Source: Candidatus Uhrbacteria bacterium
GTDB taxonomy: Bacteria; Patescibacteriota; Patescibacteriia; CAIXNZ01
Reading direction: 5' to 3'
Length of the DNA: 14,912 bases
Assembly (NCBI GenBank): GCA_011046145.1
Contig: DSBA01000044.1
Coordinates: 1 to 14,912, forward strand
Shown: positions 6,194-13,808 of the stretch, in pieces
How positions within the stretch are numbered: position 1 is the stretch's first letter
Layout of the letters: every line of letters begins with the position of its first letter
The notes under the pieces: model-generated
Database searches by the model: none
The model's input: only the letters and a program-made list of their open reading frames with translations
Told to the model about the DNA's origin: nothing
Program-made: the position numbers and the translations under genes

Positions 6194-8284
6194 ATGCCTA
6201 TCCCACAATTTGAAAAAATTGAAAAAAAACAGCCAGCCGGGACCGATGCTCCGACTTCTCCTGATTTTACAAAAATTGCTGAAAAACCACGCCGTTCTTT
6301 GGCCAAAGATAGGCTTTTTTTCGCTGGCAAAATTGTCTTGATTTTTCTTTTTGTAATAATTATTTTTTGTTCTGTTTTGGGAGTTTTATATTATAAAAAT
6401 TTTAAGCAGGCTTATAATTTGTCTTTTGCAGCCAAGGATAATTTAGAATTATCCATTCATAAGGTGATTAATCGGGATTTTCAAGAAGCGGCAAGTTTAA
6501 TTAATCAGGCTAATTCAGAATTTGGGCAGGCTAAGGAACTTCTATACTCTGTTACAGTTGCTCGCTATATTCCTTATGTTGGCAGGCAGTTAAAAGCAGT
6601 TGATCAGCTTTTGATTGCCGGACTTAAATTAACAACCAGCGGTGAAAAAGTTGTTTTATTAATTGATGAAATTACAGCTCCTTTGCAAAACGAATCCATT
6701 TCTTATGCCTTGATTACATCTGAACAGAAAAAGGACATTTTAAATAAAATTGCGGAATCAGAAGATTTATTGCTTGAAGTTCAGCAGGAAATTGATGAAG
6801 CGGTTTTGGCTATTGAAGCTATTCCTCAAGAGAAATTAGTTAAACCTTTAAGAGAAGCGGTTTCTCCTTTAAAAGAACATTTGCCCAAAGTTAAACAATT
6901 GATTGACAGTTCTCTGCCTATGATCAGGGTTATTCCTAAAATTGCGGGTTTTGAAGAACCCAAAAGCTATTTGTTTTTGCTTCAGAATAATTCAGAGTTG
7001 CGACCGACGGGCGGTTTTATCGGCACTTATGGTATTTTGAAACTAAGGGATGGGGATATTGATACTTTTGATACGGATAATATATATAATTTGGACCGTT
7101 CAACCCAGCATGTGATTAAAGAGCCTGCTCCTTGGCAATTAACCAAATATCTTGACCAAAAAGACTGGTCATTGCGGGATATAAACTGGGCGCCTGATTT
7201 CCCGACTACGGCCCGAAAAGCAATTGAAATGTATAATAAGGAAAATGAAGTTATTTTAGAATTCCAAAGGTCAGGCCAGCCGATTATAGGAGAAAAAGGA
7301 GTTGAAATCCAAGGGGTTTTGCCTTATGAAAAAAATTTATTCGGCGTAATTGCTGTAACCACAGAAATTTTAGGAGAACTTTTAAAACTTACAGGTCCGA
7401 TTGTTGTTGAGAACGCTATTTTTACGGAAGATAATTACCAGGATCAGCTTGAATTAATTGTGGGCATACTTTATCAGGAATTAAATATTCCTATTTCCGA
7501 GAGAAAAGGGATTATAAAAAAATTAGCGGATGAAATTAAAATCAAACTAAGCCTTTTGCCATTAAGCCGCCTGCCTGAAGTTTTGGATATGCTTTTTACT
7601 GCTTTAGACCAGAAACAAGTTTTGATTTATATTAATGATTATGAAACTCAAAATTTAATTTTAGAGCGCGGTTGGGGAGGCGAAGTTAAGGATACTGAAA
7701 ACGATTATTTGTTTGTAGTCGACAGTAATTTGGCTAGCTTAAAAACAGATCAATATATAGATCGATTTACTGATTATTCTTTAAGCTGGCAAGGCGATGA
7801 TTTGCTGGCCAAGGTTGTTTTGACTTATAAAAATCCCCCTGAGTTTAATTGGAAAAAAACAAGATTAAGGACATATACCAGAGTTTATGTTCCTTTGGGT
7901 AGTCAGCTTGTAAGTTTTAGCGGAGCAATGGAAAATGATAAAAGAAGAGATCCTGAAAGGAGGCCGGGGGAAGTTGAAATAGCGGAAGAATTTAATAAAA
8001 CATACTTTGGCGCGTTTATTTCCATAGAACCAGGAGAAACAGGAGTTTTAACTTTTGAATATAAATTGCCGGAAAGGATAAAAGAACAGATAAAAGACGG
8101 CACTTATAATTTATTGGCGCAAAAACAACCGGGTGTTATTCCCAGTTTGACTTTGGATTTGAAGTTTGGTAAAACTATAAAATCAGCTGCCCCTCCCGAA
8201 TTAGCAAGCGAGTGGTTTAATACCTCTTATAATTACTCTACGGCGCTGGATAGCGATAAAGAATTTTTAGTAACTTTTAAATAA
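6194..8284 (+). CDS. DUF4012-family membrane protein
   Basis: This 696-residue protein has a Pro/Lys-rich cytoplasmic N-terminus (1-42) and one membrane helix (about 43-66). A helical, partly coiled-coil stretch follows (about 85-245), and then the DUF4012 region. The family signature is clear: QNNSELRPTGGFIGTYG (264-280) and DINWAPDFP (329-337). The bulk should lie outside the membrane, ending in a beta-rich segment (about 515-696). The family's biochemical role is not established. Such genes commonly accompany polysaccharide and glycosyltransferase genes in Actinobacteria and CPR bacteria, and here it follows three GT2 genes on the same strand. A role in surface glycan attachment or export is inference. 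TAAATT (6181-6186), seven bases before the ATG, could be a -10 for a leaderless message, but the match is weak. Confidence 0.85.
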   Translation: MPIPQFEKIEKKQPAGTDAPTSPDFTKIAEKPRRSLAKDRLFFAGKIVLIFLFVIIIFCSVLGVLYYKNFKQAYNLSFAAKDNLELSIHKVINRDFQEAASLINQANSEFGQAKELLYSVTVARYIPYVGRQLKAVDQLLIAGLKLTTSGEKVVLLIDEITAPLQNESISYALITSEQKKDILNKIAESEDLLLEVQQEIDEAVLAIEAIPQEKLVKPLREAVSPLKEHLPKVKQLIDSSLPMIRVIPKIAGFEEPKSYLFLLQNNSELRPTGGFIGTYGILKLRDGDIDTFDTDNIYNLDRSTQHVIKEPAPWQLTKYLDQKDWSLRDINWAPDFPTTARKAIEMYNKENEVILEFQRSGQPIIGEKGVEIQGVLPYEKNLFGVIAVTTEILGELLKLTGPIVVENAIFTEDNYQDQLELIVGILYQELNIPISERKGIIKKLADEIKIKLSLLPLSRLPEVLDMLFTALDQKQVLIYINDYETQNLILERGWGGEVKDTENDYLFVVDSNLASLKTDQYIDRFTDYSLSWQGDDLLAKVVLTYKNPPEFNWKKTRLRTYTRVYVPLGSQLVSFSGAMENDKRRDPERRPGEVEIAEEFNKTYFGAFISIEPGETGVLTFEYKLPERIKEQIKDGTYNLLAQKQPGVIPSLTLDLKFGKTIKSAAPPELASEWFNTSYNYSTALDSDKEFLVTFK

Positions 8285-8307
8285 AGGAATTAAAGGCAGT
8301 ATATGAA

Positions 8308-8415
8308 GTAGAGGAATAGATGATTAGAGGAAAATAGGATAAAAGGATTTTGAGTCCTATTTTTCTATCATCCTTTTGTCCTATTGTCTTCTATTTCCTA
8401 TATATCCTCTTAATC
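8308..8415. repeat. Long imperfect inverted repeat, purine-rich arm and pyrimidine-rich arm
   Basis: The inner arms AATAGGATAAAAGGAT (8333-8348) and ATCCTTTTGTCCTATT (8370-8385) pair at 15 of 16 positions around a 21-nt loop. Less perfect pairing continues outward on both sides (TAGAGGAA opposite GTCTTCTA, then AGAGGA opposite TCCTCT). One arm is almost all A/G and the other almost all C/T. It fills the 144-bp gap between the DUF4012 gene and mreB. It may act as a terminator or transcript-stabilising hairpin, though it lacks a terminal T-run. Confidence 0.65.
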
Positions 8416-8428
8416 CTATTAAAATATT

Positions 8429-9436
8429 ATGTTTAGAAAAAAAATCGGCATTGATTTAGGCACTACAAATATTCTGGTTTATTTGCCCAAAAAAGGAGTT
8501 GTTATTAATGAACCCTCGGTGGTGGCTATTTCTACAACTGATAAAAAAATAATGGCGGTTGGCATAGAGGCCAAAGAAATGCTTGGTAAAACTCCAGATA
8601 CTATTATTGCTTTGCGGCCGCTAAAAGACGGAGTAATAGCTGACTATAAAACAACAGAAGCCATGTTAAGATATTTTATTAATAAGGCTTTGGGCGGTTT
8701 TAGAGTTTTAAGGCCAGAAGTAATGGTGGCTGTCCCTGCCGGCATAACTTCTACGGAGAGAAGAGCAGTAATTGACGCCACAATGGCTGCAGGCGCCAAA
8801 GCCGCTTATATTATTAAAGAGCCAATAGTGGCTGCAATCGGCGCCGGCATCCCCATTGGCAGCCCTTCAGGCAATATGATTATTGATATAGGCGGAGGTA
8901 CTGCAGAAGTAGCGGTTATTTCTCTTGGCGGCATTGTTGCCAGCGGTTCGGTCAGGATTGGCGGCAACCGCTTAGATCAGGCGATTTTAGAATACACGCG
9001 CCGCAAGCATAATTTAGCTATCGGAGAGAGGACTTCAGAAGATATAAAAATAAATATTGGCGCTGCTATTTCAATGGAAGAGCCGTTAACCATGGAAGTT
9101 CGCGGCAGGGATATGGTGTCTGGATTGCCCAGGACAATTAATATGACAACTAATGACGTAGTTGAAGCGATTGCCAATCCATTGGAAGGAATTATCGAAA
9201 CAATTAAAGAAGTTTTGCACAATACCCCGCCGGAATTAGCCGCTGATGTTATTGACAAGGGCATTATTTTAAGCGGCGGCACTTCATTATTGCGCAATCT
9301 TGACCAATTGGTTTCCAAAGCAACTGGAGTGCCGGCTTATGTGGCTGATGATTCTTTGTTTTGCGTGGCCAAAGGCACTGGTATTGCTTTAGAAAATTTA
9401 GAGTCATATAAAAGATCTATTCTTGGTTCAAAATAA
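8429..9436 (+). CDS. mreB: Rod shape-determining protein MreB
   Basis: MreB is a bacterial actin that forms membrane-associated filaments and guides peptidoglycan synthesis for rod shape. The 335-residue length is typical. The ATP-binding elements of the actin fold are all visible: phosphate-1 IGIDLGTTNILVY (6-18), phosphate-2 IIDIGGGTAEVAVISLGG (151-168) and the adenosine motif GIILSGGTSLLRNL (278-291). EPIVAAIGAG (131-140) is the usual connect region. The N-terminal MFRKK could serve as a short basic membrane contact. mreC, mreD, pbp2 and rodA, which often follow mreB, are absent; clamp-loader and translation genes follow instead. No Shine-Dalgarno sequence is seen, and TATTAA six bases before the ATG is a weak candidate -10. 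A terminator closes the gene. Confidence 0.95.
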   Translation: MFRKKIGIDLGTTNILVYLPKKGVVINEPSVVAISTTDKKIMAVGIEAKEMLGKTPDTIIALRPLKDGVIADYKTTEAMLRYFINKALGGFRVLRPEVMVAVPAGITSTERRAVIDATMAAGAKAAYIIKEPIVAAIGAGIPIGSPSGNMIIDIGGGTAEVAVISLGGIVASGSVRIGGNRLDQAILEYTRRKHNLAIGERTSEDIKINIGAAISMEEPLTMEVRGRDMVSGLPRTINMTTNDVVEAIANPLEGIIETIKEVLHNTPPELAADVIDKGIILSGGTSLLRNLDQLVSKATGVPAYVADDSLFCVAKGTGIALENLESYKRSILGSK

Positions 9437-9460
9437 ATTATAGATGATAGATGATAGGTT

Positions 9461-9488
9461 GCTTGGTTTTTAAAACCAGGCTTTTTTT
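9461..9488 (+). terminator. Rho-independent terminator after mreB
   Basis: GCTTGGTTTT (9461-9470) pairs with AAAACCAGGC (9472-9481) with one G-U wobble, and a seven-T run follows (9482-9488). It isolates mreB from the holB promoter just downstream. Confidence 0.85.
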
Positions 9489-9498
9489 GGAACTGGAC

Positions 9499-9527
9499 TT
9501 TACTTGGTAAGTTTTTTAAGCTATAAT
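9499..9527 (+). promoter_or_regulatory. Leaderless promoter of holB
   Basis: A perfect -10 TATAAT (9522-9527) lies six bases before ATG 9534, with TTTACT (9499-9504, 4 of 6) as the -35 at 17 bp. The transcript would start at or next to the ATG. This rules against the in-frame upstream TTG at 9504, which lies before the -10. Confidence 0.75.
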
Positions 9528-9533
9528 AGAACC

Positions 9534-10556
9534 ATGAAAAATGATAATTGGCAGGTGGTCGGCCATGAAAAAAATATCAAGTTTTTGCAAAAAAATATTG
9601 CTAATAACAAATTAGCTCATGCTTATTTGTTTACTGGCAAGCCTCATTTGGGCAAAACATTAACAGCTCAAAAATTCATGGCTGCTATTTTATGCCATGA
9701 TTACCACCGCCAAAATAAAATTAGAAATAAAAGCGAGCCTTGTGGCCAGTGCGTTTTTTGCAGCCAGATGAACAAGGGTATTTATCCTGATGCCTATTAT
9801 CTCAAAAAAGAAACTGACAAAAAAAATATCAGCGTTGAGCAAGTTAGAGAGATACAAAAGCTTCTTTCCCTGGCCTCTTTTTTAAACAGCTATAAAATAG
9901 TTTTAATAGAAAAAGCGGAAGATTTAAGCGAAAGCAGCCAAAACGCTCTTTTGAAAATTTTGGAAGAGCCTAAAGGGAAGACTATTTTGATTTTATTAAC
10001 TAGTGATTATAAGCTGCTTTTGCCGACTTTAGTTTCCCGTTGCCAGTTAATAAAATTTTTACCGCTTGCTGACAAACTGATTTTTGAGCATTTAATCGAT
10101 TTAGGCGCCAGTCGCGAACAGGCAAAATTGCTGTCAGCTTTGGCCCATGGCCAAATTGGCATGGCTGTTGATTTTTATAAAAACCCTGATTTTTTTCAAG
10201 CTCACCAAGACCGAATCAGCCAATTTTTTAATCTTTTTGAACTTAATTTGGTCGAACGCTTTAATTTTATAAATGAATTATTAGGCGACGCTAAAAATAA
10301 TGCAGAGATGAATGAATATTTAGATGAGGAATTGGATTGCTGGCAGCAAGTTTTACGGGATATTCTGCTTCAGCATTATGGTTTAGATTCTATGATAGCC
10401 AGCCTAAATTTCAAAAATGAAGTAGTAAATTTAAGCCGGAAATATTCAGCTCCCAGAATAATCAGCTTGCTTGAACAGATAAAAACCGCTAAGAAATTCT
10501 TAGATTACAATATTAATCCGCGTTTAGCTGTGGAAAATTTACTTTTAAATTTTTAA
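9534..10556 (+). CDS. holB: DNA polymerase III subunit delta' (clamp loader)
   Basis: Delta' is part of the clamp loader that opens the sliding clamp at primer-template junctions. The 340-residue AAA+ protein has Walker A GKPHLGKT (35-42). A zinc module has Cys54, Cys70, Cys73 and Cys76, the last three as CGQCVFC. The delta'-typical ISVEQVREIQ (99-108) is followed by the Walker B region KIVLIEKAED (121-130), then SSQNALLKILEEP (134-146). The SRC motif (168-170) is also present. DnaX shares the core but is usually longer, with a different C-terminus; the ISVEQVREI context and length favour delta'. The ATG at 9534 is chosen because TATAAT lies six bases upstream. The lipoprotein gene follows after 11 bp, so the two are probably co-transcribed. 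Confidence 0.88.
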   Translation: MKNDNWQVVGHEKNIKFLQKNIANNKLAHAYLFTGKPHLGKTLTAQKFMAAILCHDYHRQNKIRNKSEPCGQCVFCSQMNKGIYPDAYYLKKETDKKNISVEQVREIQKLLSLASFLNSYKIVLIEKAEDLSESSQNALLKILEEPKGKTILILLTSDYKLLLPTLVSRCQLIKFLPLADKLIFEHLIDLGASREQAKLLSALAHGQIGMAVDFYKNPDFFQAHQDRISQFFNLFELNLVERFNFINELLGDAKNNAEMNEYLDEELDCWQQVLRDILLQHYGLDSMIASLNFKNEVVNLSRKYSAPRIISLLEQIKTAKKFLDYNINPRLAVENLLLNF

Positions 10557-10567
10557 AATAAAAAATT

Positions 10568-11668
10568 ATGAGCAAAAATAATTTTTCAGCTCTGAAAAAG
10601 ACCTGTTTGTTATTTTTTTTATCTCTCGCCCTTATTTTTTTGCCTGGTTGTGTAAAAATAAAAAGCGATCCTAGTGTTGCGACAGGCCCTTTGGGCGTGT
10701 ATAAATCAGAAAATGCCAGCGCCAACTGGCAGGCTAAAAATGCCTTGCTTAATGCCGAAGGCAAACCTTTAAATATCAATAATGTAAGCGTTAGTAGGAT
10801 TATAATGGATCCTTCAGATTTCAAAGCTCTTTATTTAGCGACAGAACAAGGCTTGTTTTATTCTTATACAGCTGCTGAAAGCTGGCAGCATTTGCCTGAT
10901 TTTGGTTCTTATCCGATTAATGATATCGCTGTTGACTATTTTAATAAATGCAATATTTTTGCTGTGGCAGGTCAATCAATTTACCGGTCGCAGGATTGTT
11001 TGCGTACTTGGAAGACAGTCTATTTTGATTCGCGTCCTGATTTACAAATTACTGATGTGGAAATAGAGAATTTTGGTAGCAAAAGGGTTTATGCTGGAAC
11101 AAATAAGGGCGAGGTTTTAAAAAGCACTGATTTTGGAGATACCTGGCAGACAATTAAGAGACTGAATAATCCTGTTAAACAGATTTTAATTGATAAGGAT
11201 GACACGCGCATTATTTATATTGCGACTGAAACAGCTGGGATTTTCAAAACCACTGACACTGGTTTAACCTGGAGCGATGAAAAGCCAGAGACTGATATTA
11301 ATCAAAGTTTAAACAAGTTTTATGACAGCAAGATTTATCGCTATTTGGTTCAGGATAAAACAAGAAAAAACTCTTTAATTTCAGCTTCAAAATACGGGCT
11401 TTTAAAAACAAATGACGGAGGCATGACCTGGGAGAGCATAGAATTAATCACGCCGGAAAGGGGAGCTAATATTTATTCTTTGGCTATTGATTCGAAAAAT
11501 TCTAATATTATTTATTACGGAACTGATACAACTTTATACAAGTCAACAGATGGCGGGAAAAATTGGGCGACTCAAAAATCCCCGACCGGCGGAATAATAA
11601 ATTTTTTGCTGATTGATCCGGAAGATACTAATATAATTTATTTGGGGGCAAAGGCAATAAAGAAGTAG
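10568..11668 (+). CDS. Putative lipoprotein with BNR/Asp-box (sortilin/Ycf48-like) beta-propeller
   Basis: The 366-residue protein begins with a lipoprotein signal: a hydrophobic stretch (about 13-25) and lipobox FLPGC with Cys28. Four clear Asp-boxes follow the S/T-x-D-x-G-x-(T/N)-W pattern: STDFGDTW (186-193), TTDTGLTW (228-235), TNDGGMTW (281-288) and STDGGKNW (326-333). Degenerate copies are near residues 48-54, 100-106 and 141-148, so a six- or seven-bladed propeller is likely. Such domains occur in Ycf48 (photosystem assembly), sialidases and many surface proteins. This one lacks an enzyme signature I can recognise and is best called a surface beta-propeller of unknown ligand. It sits 11 bp after holB and before frr, an odd place for an exported protein. 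Confidence 0.8.
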   Translation: MSKNNFSALKKTCLLFFLSLALIFLPGCVKIKSDPSVATGPLGVYKSENASANWQAKNALLNAEGKPLNINNVSVSRIIMDPSDFKALYLATEQGLFYSYTAAESWQHLPDFGSYPINDIAVDYFNKCNIFAVAGQSIYRSQDCLRTWKTVYFDSRPDLQITDVEIENFGSKRVYAGTNKGEVLKSTDFGDTWQTIKRLNNPVKQILIDKDDTRIIYIATETAGIFKTTDTGLTWSDEKPETDINQSLNKFYDSKIYRYLVQDKTRKNSLISASKYGLLKTNDGGMTWESIELITPERGANIYSLAIDSKNSNIIYYGTDTTLYKSTDGGKNWATQKSPTGGIINFLLIDPEDTNIIYLGAKAIKK

Positions 11669-11761
11669 CTGAGTAAGGTGGCTAAGCGAATTAAGCCGGG
11701 TAAGCTGGGCTGATTTAATTTGCTTGCCTCGTTGATCAGTTTAATTTACTAATTTAAAAAT
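11669..11761 (+). repeat. Intergenic stretch with degenerate GGTAAG/GCTAAG-type repeats
   Basis: The first half holds several imperfect 7-9 base units related to GGTAAG, GCTAAG and GGGTAAGCT, resembling the stretch after the acylphosphatase gene. The second half is AT-rich up to the frr ATG and has no Shine-Dalgarno sequence. TAATTT six bases before the ATG is only a weak -10 candidate. Confidence 0.35.
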
Positions 11762-12325
11762 ATGGCAAATACCAACATTTACATTGATAAACAAAAAGCT
11801 GACTTTGAAAAAGTTTTAGCCCATTTTAAAGATGATTTAATGACTTTAAGAACAGGGCGCGCCCAATCTACGTTGGTTGAAAATATTCAAGTTGAAGCTT
11901 ACGGAACTATGACGCCTTTAAATCAACTGGCGTCTATTAGCATACCCGAATCTAAAAGTATTAGCATTGAACCTTGGGATAAAAATATTCTTAAAGAAAT
12001 AGAAAAATCATTGACTTATTCCAACTTGGGCTTTTCAGTAGTTAATACAGGCGAAAAGCTGATTGCCCAAATTCCGCCAATGACTGAAGAAAATAGAAAA
12101 GAAATTTTAAAAATTATCGGGGAGAAAGAGGAAAAAGCAAAAATTAGCCTGCGCCAATTAAGGGATCAGGTTAAAGAAGACATTTTGGCGGCGGAAAAAG
12201 AAAAGGAAATTACTGAAGATGATAAGTACGCCTTTTTGGCAGATTTGGACAATTTTATTAGCGATTATAATAAAAAAATAAGGGAGATTGCCGAAGAGAA
12301 GGAGCAGGAAATCATGACGATCTGA
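11762..12325 (+). CDS. frr: Ribosome recycling factor
   Basis: RRF acts with EF-G to split the post-termination ribosome so that subunits can be reused. The 187-residue protein matches the standard length (E. coli 185). Visible family features are RTGRAQ near residues 31-36 and YGTMTPLNQLASIS in the core. IPPMTEENRKE stands for the usual (I/P)PPLTEERRKE, and the SLRQLRDQVKE helix corresponds to the conserved R-x-x-R region. The gene ends in TGA, which together with its full length supports TGA being a stop in this genome. It is followed by an 89-bp gap and glyQS; frr commonly neighbours translation genes such as pyrH and tsf, which are not present here. No Shine-Dalgarno sequence is seen. Confidence 0.95.
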   Translation: MANTNIYIDKQKADFEKVLAHFKDDLMTLRTGRAQSTLVENIQVEAYGTMTPLNQLASISIPESKSISIEPWDKNILKEIEKSLTYSNLGFSVVNTGEKLIAQIPPMTEENRKEILKIIGEKEEKAKISLRQLRDQVKEDILAAEKEKEITEDDKYAFLADLDNFISDYNKKIREIAEEKEQEIMTI

Positions 12326-12328
12326 AAC

Positions 12329-12392
12329 CACAGATTTTTATTCACGGATAATACAGATAAAAATCCGTGCAATCCGTGTCAAAAAATCAGTG
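12329..12392. repeat. Nested hairpin repeat (CACGGAT/ATCCGTG type) between frr and glyQS
   Basis: The outer arms CACAGATTTTT (12329-12339) and AAAAATCAGTG (12382-12392) pair at 10 of 11 positions. The inner arms CACGGAT (12343-12349) and ATCCGTG (12363-12369) pair perfectly. AATCCGTG is then repeated at 12371-12378. Repeats of this general sort (AATCCGTGTAATCCGTGT) are, from memory, scattered in many bacterial genomes. A GTG at 12367 inside it is in frame with glyQS but is probably not a real start. Confidence 0.6.
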
Positions 12393-12414
12393 TTTAAGTA
12401 TTCAATCTATATTT

Positions 12415-13734
12415 ATGAAACAAGAAGAAAATTCAATGGAAAAAATTGTCTCTTTATGTAAGCGAAGAGGTTTTGTTTTTCCAGGATCGGAAATTTACGG
12501 AGGTTTGGCCAATACTTATGATTATGGTCCTTTGGGCGTGGAATTAAAAAATAACATTAAAAGGCTGTGGTGGAAATATTTTATCCATGACAGAAAAGAC
12601 ATGGTTGGCTTGGACGGCGGGATATTAATGAGCCCGAAAATATGGGAAGCAAGCGGCCATGTTAAAAATTTTAAAGATCCTTTGGTTGAGTGCAAAAAAT
12701 GCCACAAGCGGTTTCGTCCTGATAAATTGGAAGACCCGTCTAAATGTCCGGAATGCGGGGGTAAATTTACTGGAGAAAGAATGTTTTCAGGCATGTTTAA
12801 AACTACCATTGGCCCAATTGAAGAAGAAGGTTTGGTTAGCTATCTAAGGCCGGAAACAGCCCAAGCTATTTTTGTCAATTTTAAAAATATTTTAAATTCA
12901 ACTAATGTTAAAATTCCTTTTGGCATTGGACAGATGGGCAAGGCTTTTAGAAATGAAATTACGACCGGTAATTTTATTTTCAGAACTTTGGAATTTGAAC
13001 AAATGGAAATTGAATATTTTATCTCCCCTCATGCTAAATGGAAGGAGATTTTTGAAGCCTGGGTTGAGTATATGCATGGTTTTATGTATATTATTGGCTT
13101 GGAGCGGGAAAAAATGCATGATGTAGAAATAGGGGAAAAAGACAGGGCTTTTTATTCAAAAAGGACAATTGATATGGAATATGATTTTCCGTTTGGCCAG
13201 GATGAATTATGGGCCATTGCTTACCGGACTGATTATGATTTAAAGCAGCATCAGGAAGAATCAGGCCAGGATTTGCAGTATTTTGATGACGAGGCAAAAG
13301 AAAAATATGTGCCCCATGTTATTGAGCCGACTTTTGGAGTTGACCGCACTCTTTTGGCTATTTTAACCGCGGCTTATTATGAAGAGGAAATGGAAGGCGA
13401 GAAAAGGGTGGTTTTGAAGTTACATCACAATGTAGCGCCATATAAAATAGCTGTTTTTCCTTTATTGCGCAATAAGCCGCAGTTAGTTGATAAAGCTAAG
13501 GATATTTTTAATGAGTTGAAAAAGAATTGGCGCTGTGAATTTGATGACAATGGTAACATTGGCAAGCGTTACCGCCGCCAGGATGAGATCGGCACGCCTT
13601 ATTGCGTGACAGTTGATTTTGAAACTTTGGAAAAAGATAATAAGGTGACAATCCGTGATCGCGATAGCATGAAGCAGGAAAGAGTGGCTGTTTCTGAATT
13701 AGAAAATTATTTTAGCAAAAAATTTAGTATTTAA
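12415..13734 (+). CDS. glyQS: Glycyl-tRNA synthetase, single-chain (alpha2) type
   Basis: This enzyme charges tRNA-Gly with glycine. From ATG 12415 it is 439 residues and is the archaeal/eukaryote-like homodimeric type, not the alpha2-beta2 type. The N-terminus reads IVSLCKRRGFVFPGSEIYGG. A zinc ribbon has Cys93, Cys96, Cys111 and Cys114 (CKKC and CPEC). Class II motif 2 is FRNE (178-181) with RTLEFEQMEIE (190-200), and motif 3 is IEPTFGVDRTLLAIL with Arg311. The C-terminal 95 or so residues form the anticodon-binding domain. Upstream in-frame GTG 12367 lies in a repeat and was rejected. ATG 12436 (MEKIVSL) is a possible alternative start. No Shine-Dalgarno sequence is seen for either. Confidence 0.92.
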   Translation: MKQEENSMEKIVSLCKRRGFVFPGSEIYGGLANTYDYGPLGVELKNNIKRLWWKYFIHDRKDMVGLDGGILMSPKIWEASGHVKNFKDPLVECKKCHKRFRPDKLEDPSKCPECGGKFTGERMFSGMFKTTIGPIEEEGLVSYLRPETAQAIFVNFKNILNSTNVKIPFGIGQMGKAFRNEITTGNFIFRTLEFEQMEIEYFISPHAKWKEIFEAWVEYMHGFMYIIGLEREKMHDVEIGEKDRAFYSKRTIDMEYDFPFGQDELWAIAYRTDYDLKQHQEESGQDLQYFDDEAKEKYVPHVIEPTFGVDRTLLAILTAAYYEEEMEGEKRVVLKLHHNVAPYKIAVFPLLRNKPQLVDKAKDIFNELKKNWRCEFDDNGNIGKRYRRQDEIGTPYCVTVDFETLEKDNKVTIRDRDSMKQERVAVSELENYFSKKFSI

Positions 13735-13763
13735 ATTATAAATTGTAATTATTAGTAGATAAA

Positions 13764-13804
13764 ATAAAAAAACCCAGCCTTTGTCAGTAAGGAGCTGGGT
13801 TTTG
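13764..13804. terminator. Bidirectional terminator between glyQS and the alaA-like gene
   Basis: AACCCAGC (13771-13778) pairs with GCTGGGTT (13794-13801), with further CCTT/AAGG pairing inside. The minus strand has a long T-run after it (complement of 13764-13772), and the plus strand has TTTT. It lies between convergent stops and probably serves both genes. Confidence 0.85.
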
Positions 13805-13808
13805 CGTT

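Noticed and set aside
9504..9533. Upstream TTG start for holB
   Set aside because: It lies before the TATAAT box and adds residues with no family match.
12367..12414. GTG start and 16-residue extension for glyQS
   Set aside because: The codons fall in the ATCCGTG repeat; the synthetase homology begins after ATG 12415.
12326..12414. T-box riboswitch upstream of glyQS
   Set aside because: The gap is under 100 bases, has no T-box consensus and no antiterminator/terminator pair; the hairpins fit a dispersed repeat better.
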